Below, one piece after another: positions 52,925 through 60,611 of a stretch of DNA of 64,000 bases. Under the pieces are notes generated by a model, which made no database searches, was not told the DNA's origin, and saw only the letters and a program-made list of their open reading frames with translations. The stretch comes from Maritimibacter alkaliphilus HTCC2654 (GTDB lineage: Bacteria > Pseudomonadota > Alphaproteobacteria > Rhodobacterales > Rhodobacteraceae). The stretch spans positions 3,109,029 to 3,173,028 of the forward strand of contig NZ_CH902578.1 in NCBI RefSeq assembly GCF_000152805.1, written 5' to 3'. Both the position numbers and the translations under genes were made by a program. Each line of letters opens with the position of its first letter. The stretch's first letter is position 1.

Positions 52925-54109
52925 TCAGACACCCGCGTCGACGATGGCATCGGCGAGGATGTCGACGGTATCCTTGTTCAGCCCGGCGATGTTCATGCGG
53001 CTGTCGCCGACCATGTAGATGCCGTGCTTTTCCTTCATCGTCTCGACCTGTTCGGGGGTCGCACCCAAGCGCGAGAACATGCCGCGGTGTTCGGCGAGGA
53101 AACCGAAACGGTCGGAACCGGTGCGCGCCTGCAACGCCTCGGCGAGTTGCGTGCGCAGGCCGAGCATGGTGTTGCGAACCTCTTCCAGCTCCGTCTCCCA
53201 TTCGGTCCGCAGCGCCGGATCGTCGAGGATCATTTGCACCACGCGCGCGCCGTGGTCCGGCGGGAACGAGAAGTTCTGACGGTTGAGGTGCGTCAGGTTC
53301 TGCTGCGTGACGGCCTTCATCTTGTCGTCGGGCGACACCGCCATCAACAAGCCCGTGCGTTCGCGGTAAACCCCGAAGTTCTTTGAGCAGCTCGCCGCGA
53401 TCAGGCTTTCGGGCAGGGTCGAGGTGATGTGGCGCACGCCTAGCGCGTCCGCTTCGAGCCCGTCACCGAAGCCTTGATAAGCGATGTCGATCAGCGGAAG
53501 CGCCTGTTTGGCGCCCAGAAGCTCGGTGACTTCCTTCCACTGTTCCATATTCAGATTGGCGCCTGTCGGGTTGTGGCAACAGCCGTGCAGGATCACCACG
53601 TCGCCTGCCGCCACATTGCCGAGGTCCGCCATCATGCCGGAGAAATCGACCGCGCGGGTGTCGTTGTCGAAATAGCGGTAGGGGGTCATCTTCATCTTGA
53701 GATGCTTGATGATCGACAGGTGGTTGGGCCAGGTCGGGTCCGACACCCAGACGGTCGCGTCGGGGTTCGCCATCTTCACGAGTTCCAGCGCCTGGTGAAT
53801 TGCGCCGGTGCCGCCGGGCTGGGCCGCCGCGGCGAGGCGGCCCTCTTCGACCGCGCCGTTCAGCACCAGACCGGACAGCGCCTTGACGAAGGCCGGGTCG
53901 CCGCCGAGAGCGGTGTAGCTTTTGGTCGTCTCTTTTTCGAGCAGCTGTTTCTCCGCCGCTTTCACCGCGCGCATCACCGGGGTGTTTCCGGTTGGGTCTT
54001 TGTAGACGCCCACACCAAGATCGACCTTGGTGTCGCGCGGGTCTTCGCGGTACTCGACCATGAGCGCCATGATCTTGTCTTGAGCTTGTGCGTTCAGATG
54101 TTCGAACAT
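52925..54109 (-). CDS. Aromatic amino acid / aspartate aminotransferase (class I)
   Basis: The 394-residue protein is a class I fold aminotransferase of the TyrB/AspC Ib-type group: VDLGVGVYKDPTGNTPVM, PGGTGAIHQALEL, HGCCHNPTGANL (PLP contact), IDIAYQGFGDGLEADA and the Schiff-base lysine in AASCSKNFGVYRERTG. Near the C-terminus RMNIAGLN supplies the substrate carboxylate-binding arginine. It transfers amino groups among aspartate, aromatic amino acids and 2-oxoglutarate. It could be called tyrB or aspC, and sequence alone does not separate them. Confidence 0.92.
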   Translation of the reverse strand: MFEHLNAQAQDKIMALMVEYREDPRDTKVDLGVGVYKDPTGNTPVMRAVKAAEKQLLEKETTKSYTALGGDPAFVKALSGLVLNGAVEEGRLAAAAQPGGTGAIHQALELVKMANPDATVWVSDPTWPNHLSIIKHLKMKMTPYRYFDNDTRAVDFSGMMADLGNVAAGDVVILHGCCHNPTGANLNMEQWKEVTELLGAKQALPLIDIAYQGFGDGLEADALGVRHITSTLPESLIAASCSKNFGVYRERTGLLMAVSPDDKMKAVTQQNLTHLNRQNFSFPPDHGARVVQMILDDPALRTEWETELEEVRNTMLGLRTQLAEALQARTGSDRFGFLAEHRGMFSRLGATPEQVETMKEKHGIYMVGDSRMNIAGLNKDTVDILADAIVDAGV

Positions 54110-54146
54110 CTCTCTCTCCTTGTCAGCCCGAAGGGGCCGTTCGCAT

Positions 54147-55004
54147 TCAGGCGTCGCCGGTGGCGATCTTGAGGTCGTTGTACATGCCCCATTCGGCCCA
54201 CGACCCGTCGTAGATCGCGTGGCGCGGGTGGCCGAGACGGGCGAGCGCGAGATCGATGATCGCCGCGGTCACGCCGGAGCCGCAGGACGAGATCACGGGT
54301 TTGGCGAGGTCCACGCCTGCCGCCTCGAACACGGCTTTCAGGCCGTCCTCATCCTTCATCGTTCCGTCCGCGTCCAACAGGTCGGTGAAGGGCACATTGC
54401 GTGAATTGGGGATATGGCCCGAGCGGAGGCCTTCGCGCGGCTCGGGCGCTTCGCCTTTGAACCGAGCGGCGGAGCGGGCATCGACGATCTGCCAGTCGCC
54501 CAGCTTGGCGGCGGCGGCGACCTGCGTCACGTCCTTCACCATGTCGGCCTGACGGGACACGGTCATGTGGCGGTCGCGGATGACCGGCGGCATGTCTTCG
54601 GTAGGGCGGCCTTCGGCGAGCCATTTCGGCAGGCCGCCGTCCAGCACGGCGACATCGGTCTTGCCCATCAGGCGAAAGGTCCACCAGACACGCGGGGCGG
54701 AAAAAATCCCGTTGGAATCGTAGACCACGACCTGGTGACCGTCGCCGATCCCCTTGGCGCGCATCCGCGACATGAATTTTTCGACCGGCGGGGCCATGTG
54801 GGGCAGGTCGGAGCGGGCATCGGAAATCTCGTCGATGTCGAAGAACCGCGCCCCCGGAATGTGCGCTTCGTCGTATTCCGCCTGACCGTCGCGCCCGGCA
54901 TCGGGCATGTGCCACGACGCGTCGATGATCCTGAGATCGGGATCGTTCAGGTGCTGGGCGAGCCAGTCGGTCGAGACCAGCGTTTTCGGATCGTCCTTGG
55001 CCAT
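54147..55004 (-). CDS. sseA: 3-mercaptopyruvate sulfurtransferase
   Basis: The 285-residue protein has two rhodanese domains: LVSTDWLAQHLNDPDLRIID opens the first and WQIVDARSAARFKGEAPEPR the second. The catalytic loop is VISSCGSGVTA, the CG(S/T)GVTA form typical of mercaptopyruvate sulfurtransferase. Start ATG 55004 has GGGGAGCACG upstream and is preferred over the ATG at 55022. It lies 37 nt downstream of the aminotransferase start region on the same strand. Together they could work in cysteine transamination and sulfur transfer. Confidence 0.9.
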   Translation of the reverse strand: MAKDDPKTLVSTDWLAQHLNDPDLRIIDASWHMPDAGRDGQAEYDEAHIPGARFFDIDEISDARSDLPHMAPPVEKFMSRMRAKGIGDGHQVVVYDSNGIFSAPRVWWTFRLMGKTDVAVLDGGLPKWLAEGRPTEDMPPVIRDRHMTVSRQADMVKDVTQVAAAAKLGDWQIVDARSAARFKGEAPEPREGLRSGHIPNSRNVPFTDLLDADGTMKDEDGLKAVFEAAGVDLAKPVISSCGSGVTAAIIDLALARLGHPRHAIYDGSWAEWGMYNDLKIATGDA

Positions 55005-55096
55005 CGTGCTCCCCTCGTTCACGGGTCCGGTCTTGCCTAGCGCCGGGGGGGCGGACTGGCAAGGGGGACGGCGGGGGACGACGTGGCGAAACGGCG

Positions 55097-55684
55097 TTAT
55101 TTCGCGGGGGTGAGCAGCTTCAGCGCGCCGTCGACCAGCGCCGCGGCGAAGGCGTCGTCGAGCGGCTGGTGACCTGCGAGCAGGCGGTAGAGGACGGGGC
55201 CGTAAATCATGTCGAGCGTGACTTCGATCCCGGCAGGCGGGTGGATCTCGCCCCTGTCGGCGGCGGTGGCGATCAGGCTGCGCCCCGCCTCGCGCGAGGA
55301 CAGGATCACGCGGTTGCGGAAGGCACGGGTGAGTTCGCTGTCCGGGTCGGCGGTGGCGAGCGCCATCGCGATCTGGCGGCCACGGGTCGTCGCGAAGGCG
55401 CGCACGAGGTCGGTAAGCTGGCGAGAGAGGGCGTGTTCCAGCGACGCGCCCTGAGACTTGCTTTCGGGAAAACCCGCCATAAGCGCGGCCATCGCAAGCT
55501 CGGAAGCGTTGGCCCAGTGGCGATAGATCGTCGGCTTGCCAACGCCGGAGCGGGCTGCGACCGCCTCGACCGACAAACGCCCGAAACCCTGATCGAACAG
55601 GATCTCGCGCGCGGCGACGAGCGCCTTGTCACGGGCGGCCTTGGAGGGTGGGCGACCGCGAGGTTTGGGGGTGTCTTGACTCAT
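55097..55684 (-). CDS. TetR/AcrR-family transcriptional regulator
   Basis: The 195-residue protein begins with the basic PKPRGRPPSKAARDKALVAA, followed by the TetR HTH (ILFDQGFGRLSVEAVAARSG, VGKPTIYRHWAN). The C-terminal helical domain resembles the TetR_C_11-like group. Start ATG 55684 is taken at the family N-terminus. It is divergent from a VOC-family gene across 51 bp containing a TTACG/CGTAA palindrome, so it most likely represses itself and that gene. Confidence 0.88.
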   Translation of the reverse strand: MSQDTPKPRGRPPSKAARDKALVAAREILFDQGFGRLSVEAVAARSGVGKPTIYRHWANASELAMAALMAGFPESKSQGASLEHALSRQLTDLVRAFATTRGRQIAMALATADPDSELTRAFRNRVILSSREAGRSLIATAADRGEIHPPAGIEVTLDMIYGPVLYRLLAGHQPLDDAFAAALVDGALKLLTPAK

Positions 55685-55688
55685 TTCA

Positions 55689-55706
55689 TTACGATACGTA
55701 ACGTAA
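55689..55706. promoter_or_regulatory. Likely TetR operator between the TetR and VOC genes
   Basis: TTACGATACGTAACGTAA contains TTACG-ATA-CGTAA and a further CGTAA repeat. It lies 4 bp before the TetR ATG and 29 bp before the VOC ATG, so occupancy would block both promoters or starts. Confidence 0.6.
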
Positions 55707-55735
55707 ATATGCGAGTCGGGCAAGGATGGACGGCC

Positions 55736-56167
55736 ATGAAACTCATTCCCTATATCGTCTGCCGGGACGCGCCGGCGGCCATCGATTTCTACGTTGCGGC
55801 CTTTGGTGCGGTCGAGGATTTCCGGATGACCGAGCCGGGCTCCGGCAAGCTGGGGCATGCAGAACTGGAGATCGGTGACGCGCGGCTGATGCTCGCTGAT
55901 GAATGGCCGGATTTCGGCGCGCTCTCGCCCGACAGTATCGGTGGCACGGCGGTCACGCTTTACCTTCAGGTCGAGGATGTGGATGCGGTCGTCGCACAGG
56001 CCGAACAGGCCGGCGCGATGGTGCTGCGCGCGCCAGCCGATCAGAGTTTCGGGGAACGCACGGCGACGGTGCAGGACCCGTTCGGGCACCGCTGGATGCT
56101 GGCCACGGTCAAGGAAGTGCTGACCGGGGAAGAAATGCAGAAGCGGTGGGAGGCGGAGGTCGGCTAG
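55736..56167 (+). CDS. VOC-family (glyoxalase/PhnB-like) protein
   Basis: The 143-residue protein starts MKLIPYIVCRDAPAAIDFYV and has the two beta-alpha-beta-beta-beta modules of the VOC fold. TVQDPFGHRWMLATVKE closes the second module. AAGGATGG precedes the ATG. The PhnB-like subgroup includes glyoxalase and bleomycin-resistance relatives, and substrate is not predictable. Divergent TetR control suggests response to a small molecule. Its stop shares CTAG with the convergent permease stop. Confidence 0.87.
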   Translation: MKLIPYIVCRDAPAAIDFYVAAFGAVEDFRMTEPGSGKLGHAELEIGDARLMLADEWPDFGALSPDSIGGTAVTLYLQVEDVDAVVAQAEQAGAMVLRAPADQSFGERTATVQDPFGHRWMLATVKEVLTGEEMQKRWEAEVG

Positions 56168-57198
56168 ACCACCGCCTGAAAGACGAGCCCCGCAAGGATC
56201 GCGCCCAAGACTCCGAGGCCGAGGTAAAGCGCGAAGACACGCGGCTTCACCAGCGCCCAGACCGCGGCCATCGCCGGGATCGAACTGACCGCGCCCGCGA
56301 CCATGAAGGACATGGCGGCCCCGGAGCTCATCCCCTGTTCCATGAGACCGGCGAGCAGGGCGGGCGCCACGTAGCTGTTGAGATAGGCGGGCATACCGAC
56401 CAGCGCCGAGAGCGCGATGGGACCAGCGCCCGTGCCGCCCACGACCGAGGCGATCATCTCGGCGGGCATGTAGGTGATGAGCAGGGCCTCCAGGATATAG
56501 GCCAGCACCAGCCATTTGGTGAGGAACACGAGGTTTTCCCATCCTTCGTGGCGGAAAGCTTGGCGGCGCGCGGCCTCGGTCCAGATGCGCCAGTGCGGAC
56601 GCCCGGTGGCCGGGTTCGCGCCGCAGCCGCAGCCCTGTTTCGGGCGCTGTTTGGCGACGTTCGCCAGCAGACCCGCGCGGGAGAGCGCCATGGTCGCGAA
56701 GCCTCCGAAAAGGCCGAGGCCGACGGCGGCGGTGGCTTTGCCGATGGCGAAGGGCCAGTCGAGTGCGGCGGCGGTGATGAGGAGCGAGCCCGGGTCGATC
56801 AGGGGCGAGGCGAGCCAGAAGGCCATGATCGCGGCGATGGGTGCCCCGAGCGCGATGAGGCCCGCGACGAAGGGAATGACTTCGCAGGAGCAGAACGGGG
56901 CGAGGCCGCCGAAGAGGGCGGCGAGGACGATGGCAGATGCCTCGCGCCCCTCGAAGGCGCGCCCGATCAAGGTTTCGGCACCGGAAGCCTTGAGATAGGC
57001 GACCAGAGCGACCGCCACGAGAATGAAGGGCAGGGTGCCTGCGAAGGCGCGGGCGGCATCGGTGCCGATTGTCGCAAGACGGGTCGGGTGGAGAACGGCG
57101 ACCGTTATGAGCGCGAGGGCCGACGCCGTCCACGGGGATTTGAGGCGCTTCGCAATCTCGCCGACAGATGGCGCGCGCGGTGCTGTGCTGTCGGTCAT
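56164..57198 (-). CDS. ArsP/DUF318-family permease
   Basis: The 344-residue protein has about eight transmembrane helices in two halves and the conserved cysteine pair in FGGLAPFCSCEVIPFVAGL near residue 100. A cytoplasmic loop has a KQGCGCGANPATG cysteine cluster. The second half contains IALSALVGMPAYLNSYVAPA. ArsP members export trivalent organoarsenicals; others have unknown substrates. Start ATG 57198 (GGGAGAAGC upstream) overlaps the arsR stop by 4 nt, so export of a thiophilic metalloid is inferred. Confidence 0.85.
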   Translation of the reverse strand: MTDSTAPRAPSVGEIAKRLKSPWTASALALITVAVLHPTRLATIGTDAARAFAGTLPFILVAVALVAYLKASGAETLIGRAFEGREASAIVLAALFGGLAPFCSCEVIPFVAGLIALGAPIAAIMAFWLASPLIDPGSLLITAAALDWPFAIGKATAAVGLGLFGGFATMALSRAGLLANVAKQRPKQGCGCGANPATGRPHWRIWTEAARRQAFRHEGWENLVFLTKWLVLAYILEALLITYMPAEMIASVVGGTGAGPIALSALVGMPAYLNSYVAPALLAGLMEQGMSSGAAMSFMVAGAVSSIPAMAAVWALVKPRVFALYLGLGVLGAILAGLVFQAVV

Positions 57199-57560
57199 GC
57201 CGCTTCTCCCCCGGTGCAGCCGCAGGTGTCGTCGCACCCTTCTTTGGCGCAGCCCGATCCGCAGGTATCGCTGCATTCGTCGGCGCAGCATTCCTCGACG
57301 ATGTAGGCCGCAAGCGCACGCAATTGGTCGAAGCTCGCCCGGCTGATCGTCTCGCGCCCCTGCCGTTCCTGATGGACGAGGCCGCCCACGACGAGGAACT
57401 TGAGGTGATGGGCGAGGGTCGAGGGCGCGATTCCGGTTCGCTCCTGAATGCGGGCCATGTTGAGCCCGCTTTCACCGGCGCGCACGAGGGATTTCAGAAC
57501 CGACAGGCGGGATTCCGATCCAATGGCAGAGAAACCGGCGGAGGCCGCTTCGGGGGTCAT
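57195..57560 (-). CDS. ArsR-family regulator with cysteine-rich C-terminal tail
   Basis: The 121-residue protein is an ArsR/SmtB winged helix with GIAPSTLAHHLKFLVVGGLV as recognition region. It lacks the classical ELCVCD site in the DNA-binding helix. Instead the tail holds eight cysteines at 91, 92, 96, 100, 104, 109, 113 and 115. A vicinal CC plus a third Cys resembles the AfArsR-type C-terminal As(III) site. ATG 57560 follows GAAAGG; a TTG at 57575 is less likely. It is the first gene of the pair with the permease. Confidence 0.87.
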   Translation of the reverse strand: MTPEAASAGFSAIGSESRLSVLKSLVRAGESGLNMARIQERTGIAPSTLAHHLKFLVVGGLVHQERQGRETISRASFDQLRALAAYIVEECCADECSDTCGSGCAKEGCDDTCGCTGGEAA

Positions 57561-57578
57561 GACGATACCTTTCAACTA

Positions 57579-57593
57579 ATAAACTAGATTTAT
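57579..57593. promoter_or_regulatory. Inverted repeat upstream of arsR
   Basis: ATAAA-CTAGA-TTTAT is a short AT-rich palindrome 19 bp before the arsR ATG. Position and composition suit an ArsR-family autoregulatory operator. Confidence 0.45.
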
Positions 57594-57672
57594 AGTGGAT
57601 TCGGCTCGGCTGTCCAGTGGGGGGCGGATTTGGAGCGTTTGGTGGGGTGAAGCCGGGGGTCTTGGTATGCAC

Positions 57673-57705
57673 CAGAATTCTAGGATACTAGGATTCTAGT
57701 ATCCT
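57673..57705 (-). repeat. CTAG-rich 33-bp repeat, copy 2 (inverted)
   Basis: This is the exact reverse complement of 38201-38233. Read on the minus strand it starts AGGATACTAG, with the same palindrome and AGAATTCTG tail. It lies 69-101 nt after the stop of the UPF0178 gene in the same reading direction. CGCTGAAA occurs shortly before the element in both copies. Confidence 0.85.
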
Positions 57706-57773
57706 GAAACGCATAGATTTCAGCGAGTTACAGGCCGCTCACGCCTCCAGCGTTAACGAAGTTCTTAACTCGC

Positions 57774-58217
57774 TCAACCAGCAGCGCGTCTGAGCGCCCG
57801 CTCCAGCCCATCGCGAAACCGCGAACGATCCGCTTTGGAAAACGCCTTGCCACCACCCTGCCGGAACGGGTCCGCAGCCCGGAGGTCCGCCATGAGATCA
57901 CGCGTGGCAAGCACCTGTCCGATGTTCGCGACCGTCAGCGCCTCGCCGTCATGTTTGACCACCTGTGCGCCTGCTTCGACGCATTTCGAGGCGAGCGGGA
58001 TATCTCCCGTCACCACCACATCGCCGGGCCCGGCGCGGTCTGCGATCCACTTGTCCGCTTCGTCCGGTCCGTCGGGCACGTAGATCACTTCGATCAGAGG
58101 GTTGGACGAGGGGCGAAGACCGCCGTTGCAGACAAGCGCCAAGCGCACCTTGTGGCGTGTGGCCACAGCTTCCGCCTCGGCCTTGACCGGGCAGGCGTCG
58201 GCATCGACGTAGATCAC
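57774..58217 (-). CDS. UPF0178 (YaiI/YqxD, DUF188) family protein
   Basis: The 147-residue protein begins [19 protein letters not shown] and has the family segments [20 protein letters not shown] and [19 protein letters not shown]. The fold resembles a PIN-like nuclease with conserved aspartates, but activity is unproven. It overlaps the upstream formylglutathione hydrolase by 4 nt on the same strand. Confidence 0.92.
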   Translation of the reverse strand: MIYVDADACPVKAEAEAVATRHKVRLALVCNGGLRPSSNPLIEVIYVPDGPDEADKWIADRAGPGDVVVTGDIPLASKCVEAGAQVVKHDGEALTVANIGQVLATRDLMADLRAADPFRQGGGKAFSKADRSRFRDGLERALRRAAG

Positions 58218-59044
58218 CCGTAAAGCGCCTCGGCGTGGAAGGCGACATGCTCTTCCATGAAGCTCTGCACGAAGAAATACGAGTGGTCGTAGCCCGGTTG
58301 CAGCCGCATGATCGCCTGCTGGCGCTTCTGCCCGACCTCCTGCATCAAAGTCTCCGGCATCAGCAGATCGATGAACTGATCCTTGGTGCCGGTGTCGACC
58401 AGCATCGGCCCGTCGAACCCGCGTTCGCGCATCAGGAACACGGCGTCATGCGCTTCCCACGCGTCCTGATCGTCGCCGAGATAAGCGGTGAGTTGTTTCT
58501 GCCCCCAGTCCGAGGCGGTCGGGTGGCAGATCGGTGCGAAGGCCGAAATCGAGCAGAACCGTTCGGGCAGGGTCATCCCGATGGTGAGTGCGCCGTGACC
58601 GCCCATCGAATGTCCGGTGATCGACTGGCGTTCGGGGTCGAGGGCGAAGTGGTTGAACAAAAGCTCCGGCAGATCCTCGGTGATGTAGTCCCACATCCGA
58701 AAATGCTGCGACCACGGCGGTTCGGTCGCGTTGACGTAAAAGCCCGCGCCTTGCCCAAGGTCATAGGCTTCGTCATCGGCCACACCCGGTCCGCGCGGCG
58801 ACGTGTCGGGAAAGACGAGCGCGATCCCATGTTCGGCCGCCCAGCTTTGGGCACCGGCCTTGGTCATCGCGTTCTCATGCGTGCAGGTCAGACCCGACAA
58901 ATACCACAAAAGCGGCACCGGCCCTTCTCGGGCTTCTTCGGGCAGGAACAGCCCAAAGGTCATGTCCGTGCGCGTCGCGTTCGAAGAATGGGTATAGACC
59001 ACCTGAACCCCGCCGAAGCAGGCGTTTTCAGACTGTATTTGCAC
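58214..59044 (-). CDS. fghA: S-formylglutathione hydrolase
   Basis: The 276-residue serine esterase (esterase D family) has the oxyanion-hole region [12 protein letters not shown] and the nucleophile in [13 protein letters not shown]. The catalytic Asp lies around [10 protein letters not shown] and the His in GYDHSYFF. It hydrolyses S-formylglutathione to formate and glutathione, the second step of glutathione-dependent formaldehyde oxidation used in C1 and methylated-compound metabolism. Length is normal. The alcohol dehydrogenase partner is not in the window. Confidence 0.95.
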   Translation of the reverse strand: MQIQSENACFGGVQVVYTHSSNATRTDMTFGLFLPEEAREGPVPLLWYLSGLTCTHENAMTKAGAQSWAAEHGIALVFPDTSPRGPGVADDEAYDLGQGAGFYVNATEPPWSQHFRMWDYITEDLPELLFNHFALDPERQSITGHSMGGHGALTIGMTLPERFCSISAFAPICHPTASDWGQKQLTAYLGDDQDAWEAHDAVFLMRERGFDGPMLVDTGTKDQFIDLLMPETLMQEVGQKRQQAIMRLQPGYDHSYFFVQSFMEEHVAFHAEALYG

Positions 59045-59118
59045 GGTTGACCCCTCCTTCGTTCATTGCGCCGACCTGAACATGAGGGGCGTGGAAGGGC
59101 AAGCGGTTGGTGGTGTTT

Positions 59119-59694
59119 TCAGGCCCGCCCGCCGCCGGACGACAGGACCGAAGGGTCGATCCCCAGCTTGCGCAGCGCGCGCGACCATTTGGACTCGTTG
59201 TCGCTGTCGAACACGATGGCCGCATCGGCATCCACCATCAGCCAGGCGTTTTCCTGCAACTCGCCCTCGAGCTGGCCCGGTCCCCACCCGGCATAGCCGA
59301 GCGCGGTCAGCGCCTTGTCCGGCCCGTCACCGTTCGCGATGTCGACAAGGATATCCTTGGTCGCCGTCATGCCGAAACCGCCGTCGACCGCCAGCGTTCC
59401 CGCGCTGCCCTCGTAGTCGCCGGAATGGAGGACGAAGCCGCGCCCGCCCTCGACCGGGCCGCCGAAATGAACGTGGATGCCGGCGCTTCCGGCACCGCGC
59501 CCGATCTCAAGTTGGTCGAGCACGTCGTCGAGCACGATATCGGGCACCGTCTTGTTCACGATCAGGCCCATCGCGCCTTCGTCCGAATAGGCGCACAAGA
59601 ACACCACGCTCGATTCGAACCGCGGATCGCCCATGCCGGGCATCGCGACGAGCAGCTTGCCCGTCAGGTCGCTGAAATTCACAGGCGTCTTCAT
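59119..59694 (-). CDS. yqgE: YqgE/AlgH family protein (UPF0301)
   Basis: The 191-residue protein starts at ATG 59694 (MKTPVNFSDLTGKLLVAMPG), the family N-terminus. Family blocks are MGDPRFESSVVFLCAYSDEG, GLIVNKTVPDIVLDDVLDQL and GYAGWGPGQLEGELQENAW. YqgE is a conserved cytoplasmic protein of unclear function, called AlgH in Pseudomonas. It is monocistronic and divergent from the secreted DsbD-N-like gene. Confidence 0.93.
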   Translation of the reverse strand: MKTPVNFSDLTGKLLVAMPGMGDPRFESSVVFLCAYSDEGAMGLIVNKTVPDIVLDDVLDQLEIGRGAGSAGIHVHFGGPVEGGRGFVLHSGDYEGSAGTLAVDGGFGMTATKDILVDIANGDGPDKALTALGYAGWGPGQLEGELQENAWLMVDADAAIVFDSDNESKWSRALRKLGIDPSVLSSGGGRA

Positions 59695-59804
59695 GTCCCA
59701 AAGATGGGCATGCGGGCCACAGGTTTGCAAGGGCTTCGCTCGGATCGCGGGGGACTGGCAGGAATGTGACTTTTGCTTCACGCGATGCTGGCTATATCGG
59801 ATGC

Positions 59805-60611
59805 ATGAAGTTGCGAACTGCTCCCCTTTTCCTCGCTTTGGCGATGCTGGCCACACCTGTGTCGGCCGAGCCTGCGCCTGCGAATGTCACGCTCCTGCCC
59901 GGTTGGCGCATGGAGAACGGTCATCACATGGCTGCGATCCGCGTCGATCTGTCGGATGGGTGGAAGACCTACTGGCGCGCACCGGGCGAGGGCGGCATCC
60001 CGCCTGAAATCGACTGGTCGCAATCGTCGAACGTGGCCGGGGTGACGTTTCACTGGCCGGTGCCGGAAGTGATCCGGCGCGACGGGATGACGACGATCGG
60101 ATACGAGGACGAACTCGTGCTGCCGGTCGAACTCGTCCCCGCGCGCGGCGGTGAAGCCATTCATATCGACGCCGACGTGCTGGTCGGCATCTGCGAGGAA
60201 ATCTGCGTGCCGCTCGAGACCGGCTTCGATTCGGTCCTGCCAGCCGACCTGACCGCGCCCGATCCGGTGATCGAACGCGCGTTGGCGGCCCGGCCGGACA
60301 CGGCCGCCGAAGCGGGGGTGTCCGCCGCCAGTTGCACGCGCGAGGAGCTTTCCGACGGTGTGCGCCTGACCGCTCAGATCGACATGCCGTCGCTGGGTGG
60401 CGATGAACTGGTGGTCATGGAGGCCGCGAACCCGGCGATCTGGGTGTCGGAAGCCGTGGCAAGTCGCGGGGCCGAGGGTGCGCTCATGGCACATGCGGAT
60501 TTCGTGCCGCCGAACGCGCGACCCTTCGACATCGAGGGCGACGAGGTGCGTCTGACGGTCATCGGGGCGGGCCGCGCCGTGGATATTCCCGGCTGCGATC
60601 TGTCAGAGTGA
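59805..60611 (+). CDS. Secreted DsbD-N-terminal-domain-like protein
   Basis: The 268-residue protein starts at ATG 59805 with a signal peptide (MKLRTAPLFLALAMLATPVS). It has the segments WRMENGHHMAAIRVDLSDGWKTYWRAPGEGG, FHWPVPEVIRRDGMTTIGY and LVGICEEICVPLE. These match the N-terminal (alpha) domain of DsbD/ScsB-type reductases as a free periplasmic protein. The CEEIC pair is the candidate redox or copper-binding site. No membrane or thioredoxin domain follows. Its Shine-Dalgarno is weak, so the start is moderately certain. Confidence 0.8.
   Translation: MKLRTAPLFLALAMLATPVSAEPAPANVTLLPGWRMENGHHMAAIRVDLSDGWKTYWRAPGEGGIPPEIDWSQSSNVAGVTFHWPVPEVIRRDGMTTIGYEDELVLPVELVPARGGEAIHIDADVLVGICEEICVPLETGFDSVLPADLTAPDPVIERALAARPDTAAEAGVSAASCTREELSDGVRLTAQIDMPSLGGDELVVMEAANPAIWVSEAVASRGAEGALMAHADFVPPNARPFDIEGDEVRLTVIGAGRAVDIPGCDLSE

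Noticed and set aside
55097-57475. 792-codon minus-strand frame running through TetR, VOC and the permease
   Set aside because: Only its last 195 codons (the TetR gene) are protein-like; the rest is out of frame with the ArsP-type permease and ArsR, which are convincing.
57750-57766. CtrA-like TTAA...TTAA site (TTAACGAAGTTCTTAAC)
   Set aside because: The spacer is 8 rather than 7 nt and the site lies downstream of the UPF0178 gene, not before a start codon. Similar TTAAC words near 38140 and 52732 also lack the full pattern.
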